From NCBI GenBank assembly GCA_963965975.1, contig OZ014417.1, positions 3,019,821 to 3,083,820 of the forward strand: a stretch of 64,000 nt of DNA. The letters run 5' to 3'. Position numbers and translations under genes: made by a program. Positions within the stretch are counted from its first letter, which is position 1. Every line of letters begins with the position of its first letter. Shown in pieces: positions 32,813 through 45,864 of the stretch. The notes under the pieces are model-generated. The model made no database searches. It saw nothing but the letters and a program-made list of their open reading frames with translations, and was not told the origin of the DNA. Origin of the DNA: Xestospongia bergquistia. Lineage: Eukaryota; Porifera; Demospongiae; Haplosclerida; Petrosiidae.

Positions 32813-35800
32813 ATGTTAATATTATATGTAAAACAATTTAGAATTCTGGTAACACGTCATGTGTTATCAATTAACACCTCGAACGAGCCCACAGACGCCT
32901 GGATAATCGACTCAGGAGCCACTTGTCATATCTGCAACAACAGACAGCTGTTTGCTAATTATAAAACACTAAAGAAACCGCAAAAAGTCTCCCTAGGAGA
33001 TAGCCATATACTTGAAGCTACTGGTAGTGGTGTTGTTGCCTTGACTCTGGTGTTACCTCACAAACAGATAAGGAAGTGTAGACTACACGAGGTACTTTAT
33101 GTACCAAAGTTGGCATACAACCTGCTAAGCGTATCTAAGATGACTGATGTTGGGAAACACATCTCGTTCAGTGACGATGAAGGTCATGTGTATGACGAGA
33201 AAGAGGAGCTAGTAGCTGTTGCTACGAAGAAGGGTAACCTCTATTATCTGAACTGTCTTCAGTCAACTCATCAACAAGTCAATGCTATTTGGAAAAATCA
33301 ACTCAAGTCCAAAGAGAGCATATGGCACAGACGATTTGGACACTTAGGAGAGAGGACTTTACGTGAGTTAGCTAAAAAAAAATTAGTTGATGGTTTTGAT
33401 TATAATTTATCTAATGATATTGAATTTTGTGAGTCATGTGTTGTAGGAAAACTCCACAGAAGTCCGTTCTCCAAAAATGGACGTAAACGAGCTGACTTTG
33501 TTCTCGATCTCGTACACAGCGACGTATGTGGAAAGCTAAGCACACAGTCGTTGGGTGGAGCTGAATATTTTCTCACCTTTATTGATGATCGATCACACTA
33601 CACATGGGTGTACGTTATGAAGCACAAGAGTGAAGCTCTTCAAAAGTTTATTGAATGGAAAGCTCTTGTTGAGACATCATCTGGTCGCAAACTGAAAATT
33701 CTCCGAACAGATAATGGTGGAGAGTACTGCTCTAAAGCGTTTAAGCAATACTGTAAAAGAGAGGGAATTCGACATGAGTTTACAGTTCCAAAAACACCAG
33801 AACAAAACGGTGTTGCCGAACGAATGAACCGAACTTTAGTTGAGACAGTTCGATCAATGCTTGATGACTCTAAGTTGCCACAGAAATTTTGGGCTGAAGC
33901 TCTCTCTACAGTCGTTTACTTGAGAAACCGTAGTCCAACAAAGACAGTGAGAGGAATGACTCCATTTGAAGTGTGGACAGGAGAGAAACCCAATGTAGAT
34001 CACTTGCGTGCATTTGGATGCACTGCCTATGCTCATATTGCTAAAGATGAAAGAAAGAAACTTGACTCAAAAGCGAGAAAATGTATTTTATTAGGATATG
34101 GTAATGAAACTAAGGGATATCGTTTGTATGATCCAATTCAGTTGAGAGTAATACACAGTCGAGATGTTCAGTTCAATGAGTCCACAAGAGGAATTGAGAA
34201 GGAGAAAACTGAAAACAAGGAGCAGCGGCTCATATCGTTAAACAACTCTCATGAAGAGGACCGTGCTCTTCAGGAAGAAGAGATAGCAGCTGGTCAACCA
34301 GTAGAAGCAGAGGAAACTCACAATGAACCTGCTGATGTAGTAGAATCAGAAACAGTCACACGTAGATCGACTAGAGAGAGAACACAGCCTGATAGATATG
34401 GTATCTGGGTCAATGCTGCCGCAGCCCAGAACAAGGAACCAGTGACAGTAGCTGAGGCACTCAGTGGTTCTGAGAAGGAGCAATGGAGAAATGCAATGGA
34501 GCAAGAGATGAAATCTCTTTATTCAAATGATGTATGGGATCTTGTGGAGTTACCAAATTGTTGGTAACAAATGGGTTTTTAGAAAGAAACTCAAAGCTGA
34601 TGGCTCTGTGGAGCGCTATAAAGCTCGTCTCGTTGCTCAAGGTTTTTCTCAACGACAAGGTGTTGACTATGATGAAACCTTTAGTCCTGTAATAAGGTTT
34701 GAGTCACTACGTACTCTAATTGCTCTAGCTACTCAGAAAGGTCTCAAATTGCACCAAATGGATGTCACTGCTGCATTTCTAAATGGACAATTAGAACAAG
34801 AAGTCTACATGAAACAACCAGAGGGATTTATTGTACAAGGAAAAGAAAATCTAGTGTGCAAACTAAAACATAGTATATATGGACTCAAACAATCCCCAAG
34901 ATGTTGGAATGCAACACTAGATCAACAGTTGAAATGTATGGGTTTCATTCAATCAACCAGTGACCCATGTATTTATACTTCTTCAGAAGGAGAATCGTTT
35001 ATTATTGGAGTATACGTTGATGATATAGTATTGGCAGGAAAAAGTGATAAAACAATGGCTGATGTAAAAAGAGCTCTCTCAGACAAATTTGAAATGAAAG
35101 ATCTAGGAGAGCTGCACTATTTCCTTGGTGTTGAGATTGTCCAAAACCGTGAAAAGGGAACTATTTGGATTGGACAACCATTATACACAGAGAATATGCT
35201 ACAGAAATTTGGTATGGAGAACGCAAAACCAATCAATATTCCAGTTGCTGTCAACACCAAGCTAATGCTAGGAACAGAGGATAGTGAGTATTTCGACAAG
35301 GAAACATACCAATCTGCTATTGGGAAGTTGTTATACTTATCAATGAGAACAAGACCTGACATCACTTTTGCTGTAAGCAATGTTGCTCGTTTCTCATCAA
35401 ATCCCACAAAACAGCATTGGACAGCTGTTAAACGTATTTTTAGATACTTAAGAGGAAATACTCACCTTGGTTTATTGTATGAGAAAGGTGGTTCCACAAA
35501 GGTTATTGGTTTCTCTGATGCTGACTGGGGTGGAGACTGTAATGATTTTAAATCCACATCTGGATATATCTTTCAATTGGGAAGAACAGCAGTCAGTTGG
35601 AGGAGTAACAAGCGACATGTGTGGCCTTGTCTACAGCTGAGGCGGAATATATGGCACTAGCCAGTGCTGCTCAGGAGGCAGTGTGGATGAGACAACTCAG
35701 TAAGGACATGAAGATAGATGTATCTGAGCCCACTGTTATATTTGAAGACAACCAATCAACCATCTGCATGACAAAAAATCCCCAGTTCCATGGTCGAGCT

Positions 35801-35989
35801 AAACATATTGGAATAAAGTTCCATTTCATTCGAGAACAGGTTAACAACAATACGATTGAACTAAGATACTGTCGAACAGAGAATATGATCGCAGACATAT
35901 TTACGAAAGGACTCTGTCAAGAAAAGTTCGTAAAGTTGAGAGACATGTGTGGACTTCGTTCACTAGATCAACAATCGGTTGAAAACTGA
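32813..35989 (+). pseudogene. Ty1/copia-type Pol polyprotein, 5'-truncated and frameshifted
   Basis: Domains in order: aspartic protease (DSGA at residues 33-36 of the first frame), GAG-pre-integrase zinc region (HRRFGHL...C..C, about 172-213), integrase with its two Asp and one Glu (HSDVCG, RTDNGGEY, NGVAERMNR), copia RT (ERYKARLVAQGF, AFLNGQ, YVDDIVLAG) and RNase H (SDADWGGD, EAEYMAL, DNQS). Gag and its zinc knuckle are absent. Two lesions split the frame: near 34550-34562, between integrase and RT, where several codons and the frame are lost; and near 35615-35621, inside RNase H, a change consistent with a 1-nt loss. The domain order protease-integrase-RT-RNase H is diagnostic of Ty1/copia. 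Confidence 0.93.
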
Positions 35990-35996
35990 GAAGGAG

Positions 35997-36281
35997 TGTT
36001 GAAGATAAGACAGTTTTAACTAATTGTACTTTATGTATGCTCTCATTATAATTATTGTTATTAGGTGTGAACACATGTTACTATCTGGAACTTTCTAGAA
36101 CTTTGACTGTGTATATAATGTATGACTTAGCACGTGTATTGTTGTTGTCGTTGTTATTTATTGATGCTCTTGTCTCTATTCTTTTCCACTTATTTCTGTA
36201 AAGTCTATTTGGTTGTGTCTGTATAATCATTCTATTGATACTCTAGTATTACGTGAAGATAGCTACGTTTTCTGTTGAACA
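35997..36281 (+). repeat. 3' LTR of the copia element (right edge uncertain)
   Basis: Begins TGTTGAAGATAAGAC directly after the polypurine tract. Contains a TATATAATG box at about 36112 and pyrimidine-rich sequence downstream. The right boundary is placed at a GTTGAACA near 36274-36281, but without the partner LTR this is a guess. Confidence 0.5.
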
Positions 36282-37386
36282 TCCAGGTCATTATGAATCT
36301 CATTTCTGCATGTAGTGAAATGTACTTTTAAGTGTGCATAACTTAACATTATTATTATGCTAGTAACGTCCATTGCTGAGTGGGTAAGCCTGAGTGAAAA
36401 GTGGGTGTGTTCATTTACATTACATATCATAAATTATTTGATCACACACACCCTGTACAAATTTAAATAAGAGCCAAATACTTCACACCTCCCTATATGC
36501 CTATACTCCTTTACGTATTACTGACAGAAAACATTTCATTTGATAAATTTCATGGAAGTGCCATTTGATACTGCTATACAATGCCAATTTTATCCATTAG
36601 CACATGTACACAGTATAATTAAACATATTTATAATTAGATACTAGAACATAAACTTTAAACTCTAAACAGGCATGTCTAAGCCTAAATGCACACACATAG
36701 TGCTCTCTGCTTAGAATGTCACTAACAGCACTTCATAATTTTCTGCATAATTTAAAAGATGATTATATGACTTACATCAAACAGTTTAAATTTTACATTC
36801 ATAGAGTGCCTGATGTTATTAAAACAAGTAAAAAATTCTAAAAAATCATAAAAAGTTGGATGATGGTTAAAATATCTCAAGTAAATTCAAAATAGGTATT
36901 GGCAGTATGGACATAGATACATAAAAATCCTTGTACTACTATACTTTTTTTGAGATGCATTTTTTTACAGCCTTCCCTAATACATTCAATGATTATTTCA
37001 TTAATTGCTATTTACTAGCCTTATTTGTGTTATGTTATAATTTAGCTACCAGGTTGAGATGCCATTTATTTGCTTCATATTAATTTTATGAAAAGTATAA
37101 TGGGACGTCAGTTAGACACATAAATGATACTTTCTGAGGCACCTTCTCAAGGGTTATACTCCATTATTGCAAATGCTCTTTTGTATAGTACATGTATATC
37201 CAAATACATTCATCCAACCATATTAATGGAGGACAAGAAGATTGTGGAGAGGTTACTTAAGCTTCTAAGTTCTGTAAAATCACTACTTTTATTTGTTAAA
37301 GCAGCCAAAACAAGATTTCTGTAAGCTCATATTTTCTTAATAAACAGAATTAATAATTGCAAAAATTGATTGATAATTGTTGTTTC
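36282..37386. other. No gene seen; 3' flanks of copia and TPR-CHAT gene
   Basis: AT-rich unique sequence. The longest frame (37124-37324, plus) has no domain or composition signal. AATAAA-type signals for the minus-strand TPR-CHAT gene are expected here, but I cannot choose one with confidence. Confidence 0.5.
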
Positions 37387-40300
37387 TTAATAAAGAAAAA
37401 GTGGAAAGTCACATCCTATGCAAACATAAGGAGCCCAATGACGCCAATGGTTAAACTCGGGGTCTGCTTGCATACTGTTCTTTGCTGAAACCAAAGCTTC
37501 TGAAGGTCTGACACCTCTCTTGCATAAGAAGTAATAAAAAAGTGAAGAAAATTTGCTTGAAGCCACATCTGACACAGTCCACAGTGTAGCAATGACAGAT
37601 TGCGCTCCAGCTGCTTGGAAAGCCTGTGCTAAATTCATTGGAGATTCTCCAGATATGAGATGGCCAGATGATGAAGAGCATGCAGACAAATAAACTAAGC
37701 GTGTGTTCTTCAAATTCATAGCACAGACAGCAAGTCCAGTCAGCTGTCCAGTTCCAGCATCCTCTGAAATTCTATCATACTTCCCTGATAAAAATGTGTT
37801 AGCTCCTGCAAGAACAAGGCCTGAAGATGTATTAGCCCAGAAGTTTCCTCCAAATAGTTGAGGTGTATGGTGATGTACTGGAGCAAAAGCATGAGTTGCA
37901 AAATGAAGAAGCAAAGGGGATTGGACACGTAATGCAGCCATGATGGTAGCTTTATCACCAGTCACTTTTTCAACTAAAAGTGTCGTGTTCTTGTTTGTGG
38001 ACAGAATATACTCGATATTGTCTGCTTCTTCTTCAGAGGAAGGAAGGGACTCAATTTGTCTCACTGGGGTGGAAATATGCAGGACTCCCAGTACCTCATT
38101 GATCAGGTGCACCATTGACGATGATGATGATGGGTAGAGGGTTTCCAAATCAAAGTCTGGACTGGCAAAGATAATACATTTGTTACTTTTGGAGGCAATT
38201 ATAGGGTTCTCAACGGCTGGTATATTCTCATCAGCAGGCGATAACTTGACTTTTTCATTGAGAATTGCACTGCTACTACCACGAAGTGTTTCTCGGCTAG
38301 AAGAAAGTAATGTCACTGCACACTTTTGATATAGCATCTTATTATCAGGAAAAAGGATGAGATCAAGTGGAAGCTGTGCCATTGAAAGGTCAGGACAGAG
38401 AAATACCCTTTTTACCTTGCTGTCTTCGAGGACTTCTCTTATTTGTGGGGGAAAGAGGATATTGCATAATTGATGGGAAATGCTTGCACTTTCTGGAGGT
38501 CCTGAAATTTGAAGCTGTTTAAGCCATTCTTTCACCAGAGAGTTGAAATTACTGAAGTCAACAATCAGCGAGAGTGGATTCCCCTTTGATTTGATGACAA
38601 CAATCCCACATTTAATGCCTAGTTTGTTCTTGCAAGTGTCATCAGTCAACAATTCAGATGTGTAAAGATAGCAGTAATCTAGAACTATTTCATCATCATC
38701 TATAAGCTTTTAGATAGGTTGGTAGCAATGTCTAAAGATGATACTCAATGCAGTAGGACCAAATTGCTTTGCTAACTTGTCTGCTTCCTCCTTATGTTTT
38801 GCAGCTATTTGTAAAACTGATTTTTGATCCACATTTTTCACTTTCTTTTGTAACTTCAGTACATCACTGTAGGTTTTTAAGTAAGAATTTCTCAACCCTA
38901 TTCCAATAAGAAGAATGTTGAACTCTGTATAAAGCGATTTCCATCGAATGATTGCATTTACAAATAATTCTGAGTTAACAGGAGCAAGTTTGGCTGCGAC
39001 TTCAAGGATAATGTTGCGTGGACCAGCAATAATCGATCCTATCTCATCCAGGGACCAAAGACCAATTGTCATCCATAATGAAAACATCTGAAAGTACAGA
39101 AATTGACCAACTTCAAAAGTTGCTACTGCCAGTTCATTTTGACCAATATCAGCCAGTGCATCTATATGAGAATGCAAACAAATTTTGTAAGTTGAACTCT
39201 ATAAGTTCTTCTATATACACCATTATTCCTTTTAGACTGTCAGTGCATTATTTATTGATTGATTAAAAATCTAGGAGATAACCAAAAAAATTCCCTTGAT
39301 AATGTACTTCTTATAAAATTTGCACACTTACTAAACCTTATTCTTTTGATTTTGCCAATTGAATGGGTTGTTATAGAACATTATATACACGAATTTATAT
39401 GGAGGGTTGTCAGGAAGAAAACTTAGAAAATGTTATTCACTTAATGATTATTATTATAAACCACAAGAATGAGAGGAATCAAATGGCATATCTGTAGCAA
39501 TAAGTTATGGGTTAAAAATTAATCAGCACTTAAAAGGCATAATATGTATATATAATTTTGTTGCTAGAAGTTAATTATCTTACATGATCCATAGAGAAGG
39601 TACTCAGCATCGTCTATAGTAAAATGCTCTGGTTTCTTCTTCTTGATGTCTTCCATGTATTGCTCAACTGATGAGACAATTGTTGAAGAACTTACACTTC
39701 CAAACATAGCACTTGCTTCCACTTTAACTCCACCTGTTACATAGACACTCCCATGTCCCACATTAGTGTCTTCCTTTACTACAGCTAAGGTACTAAGACA
39801 GTTCTCTTTTAGTTCTTCATATTCCCATACTTTAGGTGTAAGCTTTGGGAGAACCATCATCATTTGTTGGGAGTATTTAGTAACATCATGAACGTTCTCA
39901 TCTGTTAATTGTGTTCTACGGCCATGAAAAGAATTAAGAAGACCTGACAAGGTACACAGGTGAGGAACAACATATAATTCGCTCTTTAAGATTCCACACT
40001 TAAAAAGTGGCAAAAGTGATTCACAAATGGCCTGTCTTTCTTGATGGCCCAAATCAATCCAAACTATAAGCTCTGTCATTGACTATCATTACACAGAGAA
40101 CAACTAGTGGGCACAGAAGTGGGTACAAAATAGAGTCAACACTAGTCACAAAGCTACTGGATAATTCATTTCCTTTCTCAACTATTTGGTGGGCCACTTC
40201 TTTTGGAATTGAGTCTGTTTGTGGATTGACTGCAAAAGCAAGGGAGAGACCATGAATCCACTCTAACATAGCTGACGGAGTTTTATGACCAAATTTACTG

Positions 40301-40875
40301 AGAAGTGAATCCATTTCTTTTGCAACATCCAGTAAGTATTCTGTCATTAGCTTTTGAGTTATCATCGCTGTAGTGACACGAGCAAAACTAAGCTTCTCCA
40401 AAATAATGTAGACATTCTCAGACAAGATAAGAAAACCAGTTGGCACACCAAATGAATTTGTGGCTTTATCTATAAGTTCTTTATGCACAGTTTGGTTAGC
40501 AACCAACCATTGTGATATACATTCTTTGCATACCAAATCACTCTGACGACATTTGTAACCTTCTTCAGAAGCAAGCATTGCATCAGATTCCATATTAAGG
40601 CTGTTTAGAACTGTAGCTTTCCTCAAGTATCCTCTACCAAACTTGGGAGCAACATTAATACACTTGTTAGCATCGTCCAGGGCCTCTTTGAACTTGCCTA
40701 GTTTGAAATATGCAAGACTTCTGTTACTTAAAATCGTGTGGTTAGAAGGATCACTCTTTAGAGCAGTAGTGTAACAGTTGACAGCGTGTTCGTATTGTCC
40801 TTCTTTGATCAAGGCATTTCCTTTCTCTTTTAGTTGATTGCTGTTCATCACTATTAGATCAGAGAGGCCTTCCAT
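37387..40875 (-). CDS. TPR-CHAT protein (caspase-like protease domain fused to TPRs)
   Basis: Multi-exon minus-strand gene; start ATG at 40873-40875. Exon 1 (40875 to about 40140) has three TPRs (about residues 14-115; LKEKGNALIKEGQYEHAV opens the first) of the co-chaperone type. Exon 2 runs from about 40085 to 39584; a 422-bp intron (39162-39583, GTAAGA..AG, phase 1) leads to exon 3 (39161-38745). Then a 45-bp intron (38700-38744, GTATCA..TATAG, phase 1) removes an in-frame TAA, and exon 4 runs 38699-37387. The last ~330 residues form a CHAT domain (CHAT, caspase HetF associated with TPRs), with catalytic His in LLHFATHAF and Cys in YLSACSSSSG, then AFQAAGAQSVIATLW and WAPYVCIG. The exon 1/2 junction needs a short intron (candidates about 58-70 bp) or is a frameshift. 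Relatives include metazoan TTC28-like proteins. Substrate unknown. Confidence 0.82.
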
Positions 40876-41741
40876 TTAATTTGGTATGTAATGTGACGCC
40901 ATACAGTTCCCTCCCACTTTCCAATTATATGAAATTTGTTCTAATTATCTGCAAGCTGATGTCGATCAGCCTATATAACTCTATGTCCATATTGAGAAGA
41001 GTCTCATAACACTTTATAAATCAAACTGAGGTTTGTGATGATAGAATTTTAAAGTTATAGATTAATCATCGTTGTGACATTATAGAATACGCTATGCATT
41101 GTGTTCATATCATAAAATTATAGTGGGGGAGTCTATGTTCATGTGTTATATTCTACCATTCACTCAAGTATGTAGTATTGATCTGAACTCATCCTGCAGT
41201 AACAAACATTTCAAAATTTGTATATGTAATCACTAATAAAATGATGCATGTTAACATTTCAGTGACTTGGATGGTGTTATACATTATTACATGTATGAAA
41301 TAAGTTTGAATTTGCTGTACATGCTTAGAAGGAGAAGCTCTAATATCACCAAATTTGCAAACTTCAGTTACACATAAATCCTTTAATTTAAACAATTAGT
41401 CAGCAGCAGCCAAGCTCAGTACAATTTTATATCAGCTAGTTCATAATCATTACCAAGTAAGTCATTTGAATTCATTCTAGCTTAAGTGACTCTAAATCAC
41501 AGCCAACAACAAATTGAAGTCTATTATCATTGTATGACTATGGAATATAATTCAAACAATGCAGCTCGTTAAATTAATAGGGACAGAATTGTGGACAATT
41601 ACATTCAATGTATCATGTATTACAAGCAGTAGCTAATAGTATTGATTATTATAACATGTGTATTAGTGCATGTAATACACATATCATAATTATGTTATAT
41701 ATACATATATACTGAAAGCCAAAAAAATGTATAATTCTTTG
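40876..41741. other. Intergenic; duplicated with 60960-61696
   Basis: No gene. From about 41010 the sequence is a diverged direct copy of 60960-61690, the 3' flank of the second GABA-B-like gene, so the duplication of the receptor gene includes about 700 bp downstream. Confidence 0.65.
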
Positions 41742-44700
41742 TCAGTGCAAGTTTGTCACTTCAGTGTCAATGTTTGTTGAAGCAAGATGTCCAGCTGGTA
41801 AGCCTTGTGTTTTTACTTTTAGAGCTTTTTTGCCATCTGGGTCTTTATAAAGAGCCACCATCTAAATGTTGAGTCTTTAGAATCTACACCACACATTAAA
41901 TATATGTAAACTTACTTTAGGAATAAAGTTAAATCCAAGAAACACACTGATGTTAATAAATACAATGAGAGCCCAAATACTATCATCCAAGTTGCGGTTG
42001 TCACTCACAATAGGTAGTATTATACAAGTAGCAATCAGTACAAATGTAGAACAATACAATGTAGTTGGTATGTACTTTGAGTCATTGAGAACATCAACTT
42101 CTACATTTCTTGTTAGGAAGATTAAGACCAACCCAATAATATGAAGAAGTAATTTATAAAGAATAGCAGCCACTATAAACAATGGGAAGTAAATGGTATT
42201 GCCACAAGCAGGTATAATATAATTTTGTATTACTTCTTGTTCCTATCGTATAAGTCAAAAACAGGTAAAGTCAGTGTGATTACTTACATTATAATCTGAT
42301 ACTGTATACTTATCTTTGACAAACTTAGTATCTCCTTCAATGATGGCAGTGACAATCAATGGAGTAGAAATTATTATGTCCACAGTCAAAAATACAAACA
42401 CAAGCAATGCCAATTTCCAATCCTTTAGTCCCTAAATATAAAACAATTGTTATGAATGTCAACTGTCAAAAACAAACCATGTACTAGCTCATTTTACTAA
42501 TATGTCCAAATGATAATAGGTTCTAACTAGAATACACAATTACACACTAACTTGTTTCTTGGGAGTACTAAATTTAAAGATGTGATAAACTCTCAATGTT
42601 TTCACTATAACAACAGCAATGCATAGGTCATATCCCCAACTAGCAGACAGTCTTTGACTCTGATATTAAATATAATTAAGTAATAATTGAAAAATTACTC
42701 TTACATTGCATCTTAATGCCTCTGTGGCAATAGAATATGTGACAATTGAAATGCCACTATAAATTAGTGCAAAAGCACCACAGATCATTATGTAATTCAG
42801 GTTGGGACTTGTGAGTTTAACAATTCTATTCATAAATGATCACAATGTTATATTCATAATAAGAGTTAACTAACGTTTTATTTCTGAAGATTATATTAAA
42901 GCATAAACATACAATTGAAAATACCAGTAAAATCCCCATTAGAATATTAGCAACTGCTAATGCCCATGAATGTAGTACACCAATTACTTCAATAGGATGA
43001 CCATCAGGTGGTATACCATCTGAAAGCAACCATTTTATAGGAACACAATGAAACACAATATCTTTATATACCTGGCCAAACAGTTAGGTTAGTATGTGAA
43101 GAGTATATGCTAACATTTACTGCACCCACTGATATAATTTTCAGTGAATTAGTTGACTGCTGATACTGAAGAACAAGTGTAGTTCTACTTCTTCTGTTAC
43201 CATTTCTATTTATTTCCACATACCCCTAAAAAGTGACATGCTGTCAAAGTGACATGCTGTCAAAGTTACATACTGTTTTTCCAATAAAGGATGTATTCAT
43301 TATGAAACTTTCAATTAGTGATCTTCTGTAAAAATTGTATTGACAATATAATTCATCTTGTGATATGTTATGATAACTTAGAGATGTGTCTAGAGCTGTT
43401 GTATAAAGAGTTATAGCATCTTGTAAATAGTCTATTGTTTGAAATAATCTATCTGGTAAGATCTATACAGTATATATAATGATATATGTAAATAACAGAG
43501 TATGTTTACTGACCCTTCCCACATTATTAGGATAGGGTAGTATTATTAGTGCTCTGTTTAATACTTTAGTTACACTAGATAATGAACAGTTGATCTGGTC
43601 TAGATACTCTTCATACTCCATCCACCACTGATCAGAATATAAATCAAGTAGTATCCATTCATAATTAGGATAATAACGACCTTGTGAGTAAGCCTGCATG
43701 GATTGAAAAAAACATATTTGATAAGTATTTCAATTGAAATTATTGAGTAGGTTTATGTACCTGACATAAAAAAGTCAGAGATACTTTTTTTCCATTATTA
43801 AGAACAAAGATATGTGGTCTCCCATTCTAAATCATATAGTGGAGATGCATTAAAGGGAGTCCCTAAATATAAAACAATTGTTATGAATGTAAAACAAACC
43901 ATGTACTAGCTCATTTTACTAATATGTCCAAATGATAATAGGTTCTAACTAGAATCCACACTAACTTGTTTCTTGGACGTACTAAATTTAAAGATGTGAT
44001 AAATTCTCAATGTTTTCTCTATAACAACAGCAATGCATAGGTCATATCCCAACTAGCAGACAGTCTTTGACTTTGATATTAAACTGATATAATTTTCAGT
44101 GAATTAGTTGACTGCTGATACTGAAGAACAAGTGTAGTTGTACTTCTTCTGTTACCATTTCTATTTATTTCCACACACCCCTAAAAAGTGACATGCTGTC
44201 AAAGTGACATGTTGTCGAAGTTACATACTGTTTTTCCAATAAAGGATGTACTCATTATGAACTTTTCAATATGTGATCTTTTGTAAAAATTGTATTGACA
44301 ATATAATTCATCTTGTGATATGTTATGATAACTTAGAGATGTGTCTAGAGCTCTATAAAACTATAAAGAGTTATAGCATCTTGTAAATAGTCTGTTGTTT
44401 GAAACAATCCATCTGGTAAGATCTATACAGTATATTAAAATAATATATCTAAATAACAAAGTATGTTACTGACACTTTCATCAGGATAAGGTAATAGTAC
44501 TAGTGCTCTGTTTAATACTGTAGTGACACTAGATAATGAACAGCTGATCTGGTCTAGATACTCTTCATACTCCATCCACCACTGATCAGGATATAAACCA
44601 AGTAGTATACATTCATAATTAGGATAATAACTTGTGAGTAAGCCTGGGCCTGGTATTGAAAAAACAATAATTTGATAATTATTTTAATTGAGACTCTTGA

Positions 44701-45597
44701 GTACTTTTATATACCAGACATTAACACGCAGGTTAAGGGTTAAAACGTCAGATATTCTTTTTTCCAGTATTAAAAATAAAGATATGTGGTCACCCACTCT
44801 AATTATATAGTACAAATGTATTATTGTCATCATTCTTCATGGTATTATTTCCTACAAATGCTTCATTAATTATTTTGTTGAAGTCCATTCGTTGATCAAA
44901 CATGACAGAGTTTACATCAATATTTTTGATATTACTTTCTTGTAGAATTTGAACATATTATGACTAAAGAAATTTTATACTATAAAGTTGTTGACATCTG
45001 TCATCATCTTACTTTATTGTATATATCAAGCATTTCATTAATGATTGTTACTTCAGACCATCCATAGTATTGTATCACAGTAACTAAAGCCAATGCTATA
45101 TAATCATCAGATGGAACTGTTCTGTATAATACTGGATACAGAGAGTGGTTTGAGAAAATACTTGTAGTAGATGCTGATATCTATATCAAATGAACAATAC
45201 ACTATTATGATATTCTATGACACTTACCAGTGGCATATCTAGATAGTTACAGAGGTGAATTATACCTTCAGTTACCAATCAACATCCAGCATCAATGATA
45301 GCATAGTTAAAGATGAGCTGTTTCCTTGTGGCTCATTTTTTAAAAGATCAAGAGGTGTGTTTATTTGACACTATAAAAAGGTCAAATTATGACACTAAAT
45401 ATATACAATAGACATACTTTGGTCTGTAGTATACTGGAGTAATTCAATAGCTTATCACTATTACCAATACTTTGTACAGCATCATTGACAGCAGTTGTTA
45501 TAGTGTCTGTCTTATCATCAACAAGTACAATGAAAGAGAGATTTGAAGAGACAAGTCCAAAGTATAAACACAAGAACAGCACTTCTTTTGAGTTCAT
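41742..45597 (-). pseudogene. GABA-B-like class C GPCR gene G1, ligand-binding half disrupted
   Basis: Exon 1 (45597-45418) encodes a signal peptide and VFT start. Exon 2 (45373-45232) resembles the 'IIDAGC..VTEGI' part but has a 1-nt shift and a TGA. Exon 3 (about 45181-45013) reads YPVLYRTVPSDDYIALALV and IQYYGWSEVTII. Exon 4 (about 44960-44860) starts with an in-frame TAA absent from G2. After a decayed cassette, the exons from 43840 to 41742 are clean: AYSQGRYYPNYEWILLDLY; GYVEINRNGNRR; WPDGIPPDGHP with TM1; IVKLTSPNLNYI with TM2; TM3 ending TLRVYHIFKF; TM4; TM5-7 with TRNVEVDVLNDSKYI and FNFIPK; and a short tail ending EVTNLH. These are class C/GABA-B signatures. Introns are short (one is 52 bp). 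Only the 7TM half could still be expressed. Confidence 0.8.
43850..44815 (-). pseudogene. Decayed duplicate exon cassette inside G1
   Basis: Between exon 4 and the intact fifth exon of G1 lies a second, degenerate set of VFT exons plus a TM3 exon piece: an NGRPHIF-like exon with stops (about 44700-44810), an AYSQ-like exon with a 4-nt deletion (about 44480-44650), an LPDR-like exon (44225-44430), a GYVEINRNG-like exon (44090-44190), then TM3 (43950-44080). It is an internal partial tandem duplication rather than alternative exons. Confidence 0.7.
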
Positions 45598-45864
45598 TAC
45601 TGAAATAAAGGTATGCTAATTTTAGTGGGATATTGTAGTATACATACAATATATATGAAAGTGAAAGTTTGCTTAGGTGTTTGTATTAATGGTAAATATT
45701 CATTTAATCAAAATGCATCAAGATCTGATAAAAACGATTAAAATAATTGAGTAATCATTAGTTGCGATAACTTCAACAAAGCTACAGAATTAAATAGCTT
45801 TGTATATTTTTTTGAATTACAAGAACAAAAGTTTATTAAACTGAGAAATTAATTATTTCTTATA

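Larger units (their letters stand above)
32813..36281 (+). mobile_element. Copia retrotransposon remnant
   Basis: Coding remnant (32813-35989), a polypurine stretch AGAAGGAG (35989-35996) and a 3' LTR starting TGTTGAAG at 35997. The 5' LTR, primer-binding site and gag are missing, so it is a 5'-truncated, non-autonomous copy. The remaining sequence is little decayed apart from two frameshifts, suggesting fairly recent loss. Confidence 0.85.

Noticed and set aside
37124-37324. 66-codon plus-strand frame
   Set aside because: No domain, no splice context, no second copy; expected by chance.
38700-38744. TAA in the TPR-CHAT gene as a pseudogene lesion
   Set aside because: It is inside a phase-consistent 45-bp GT..AG intron, and similarly short introns occur in neighbouring genes.
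43850-44815. Mutually exclusive alternative exons in G1
   Set aside because: The extra cassette has deletions that break frame and stops, so it is a decayed duplication.
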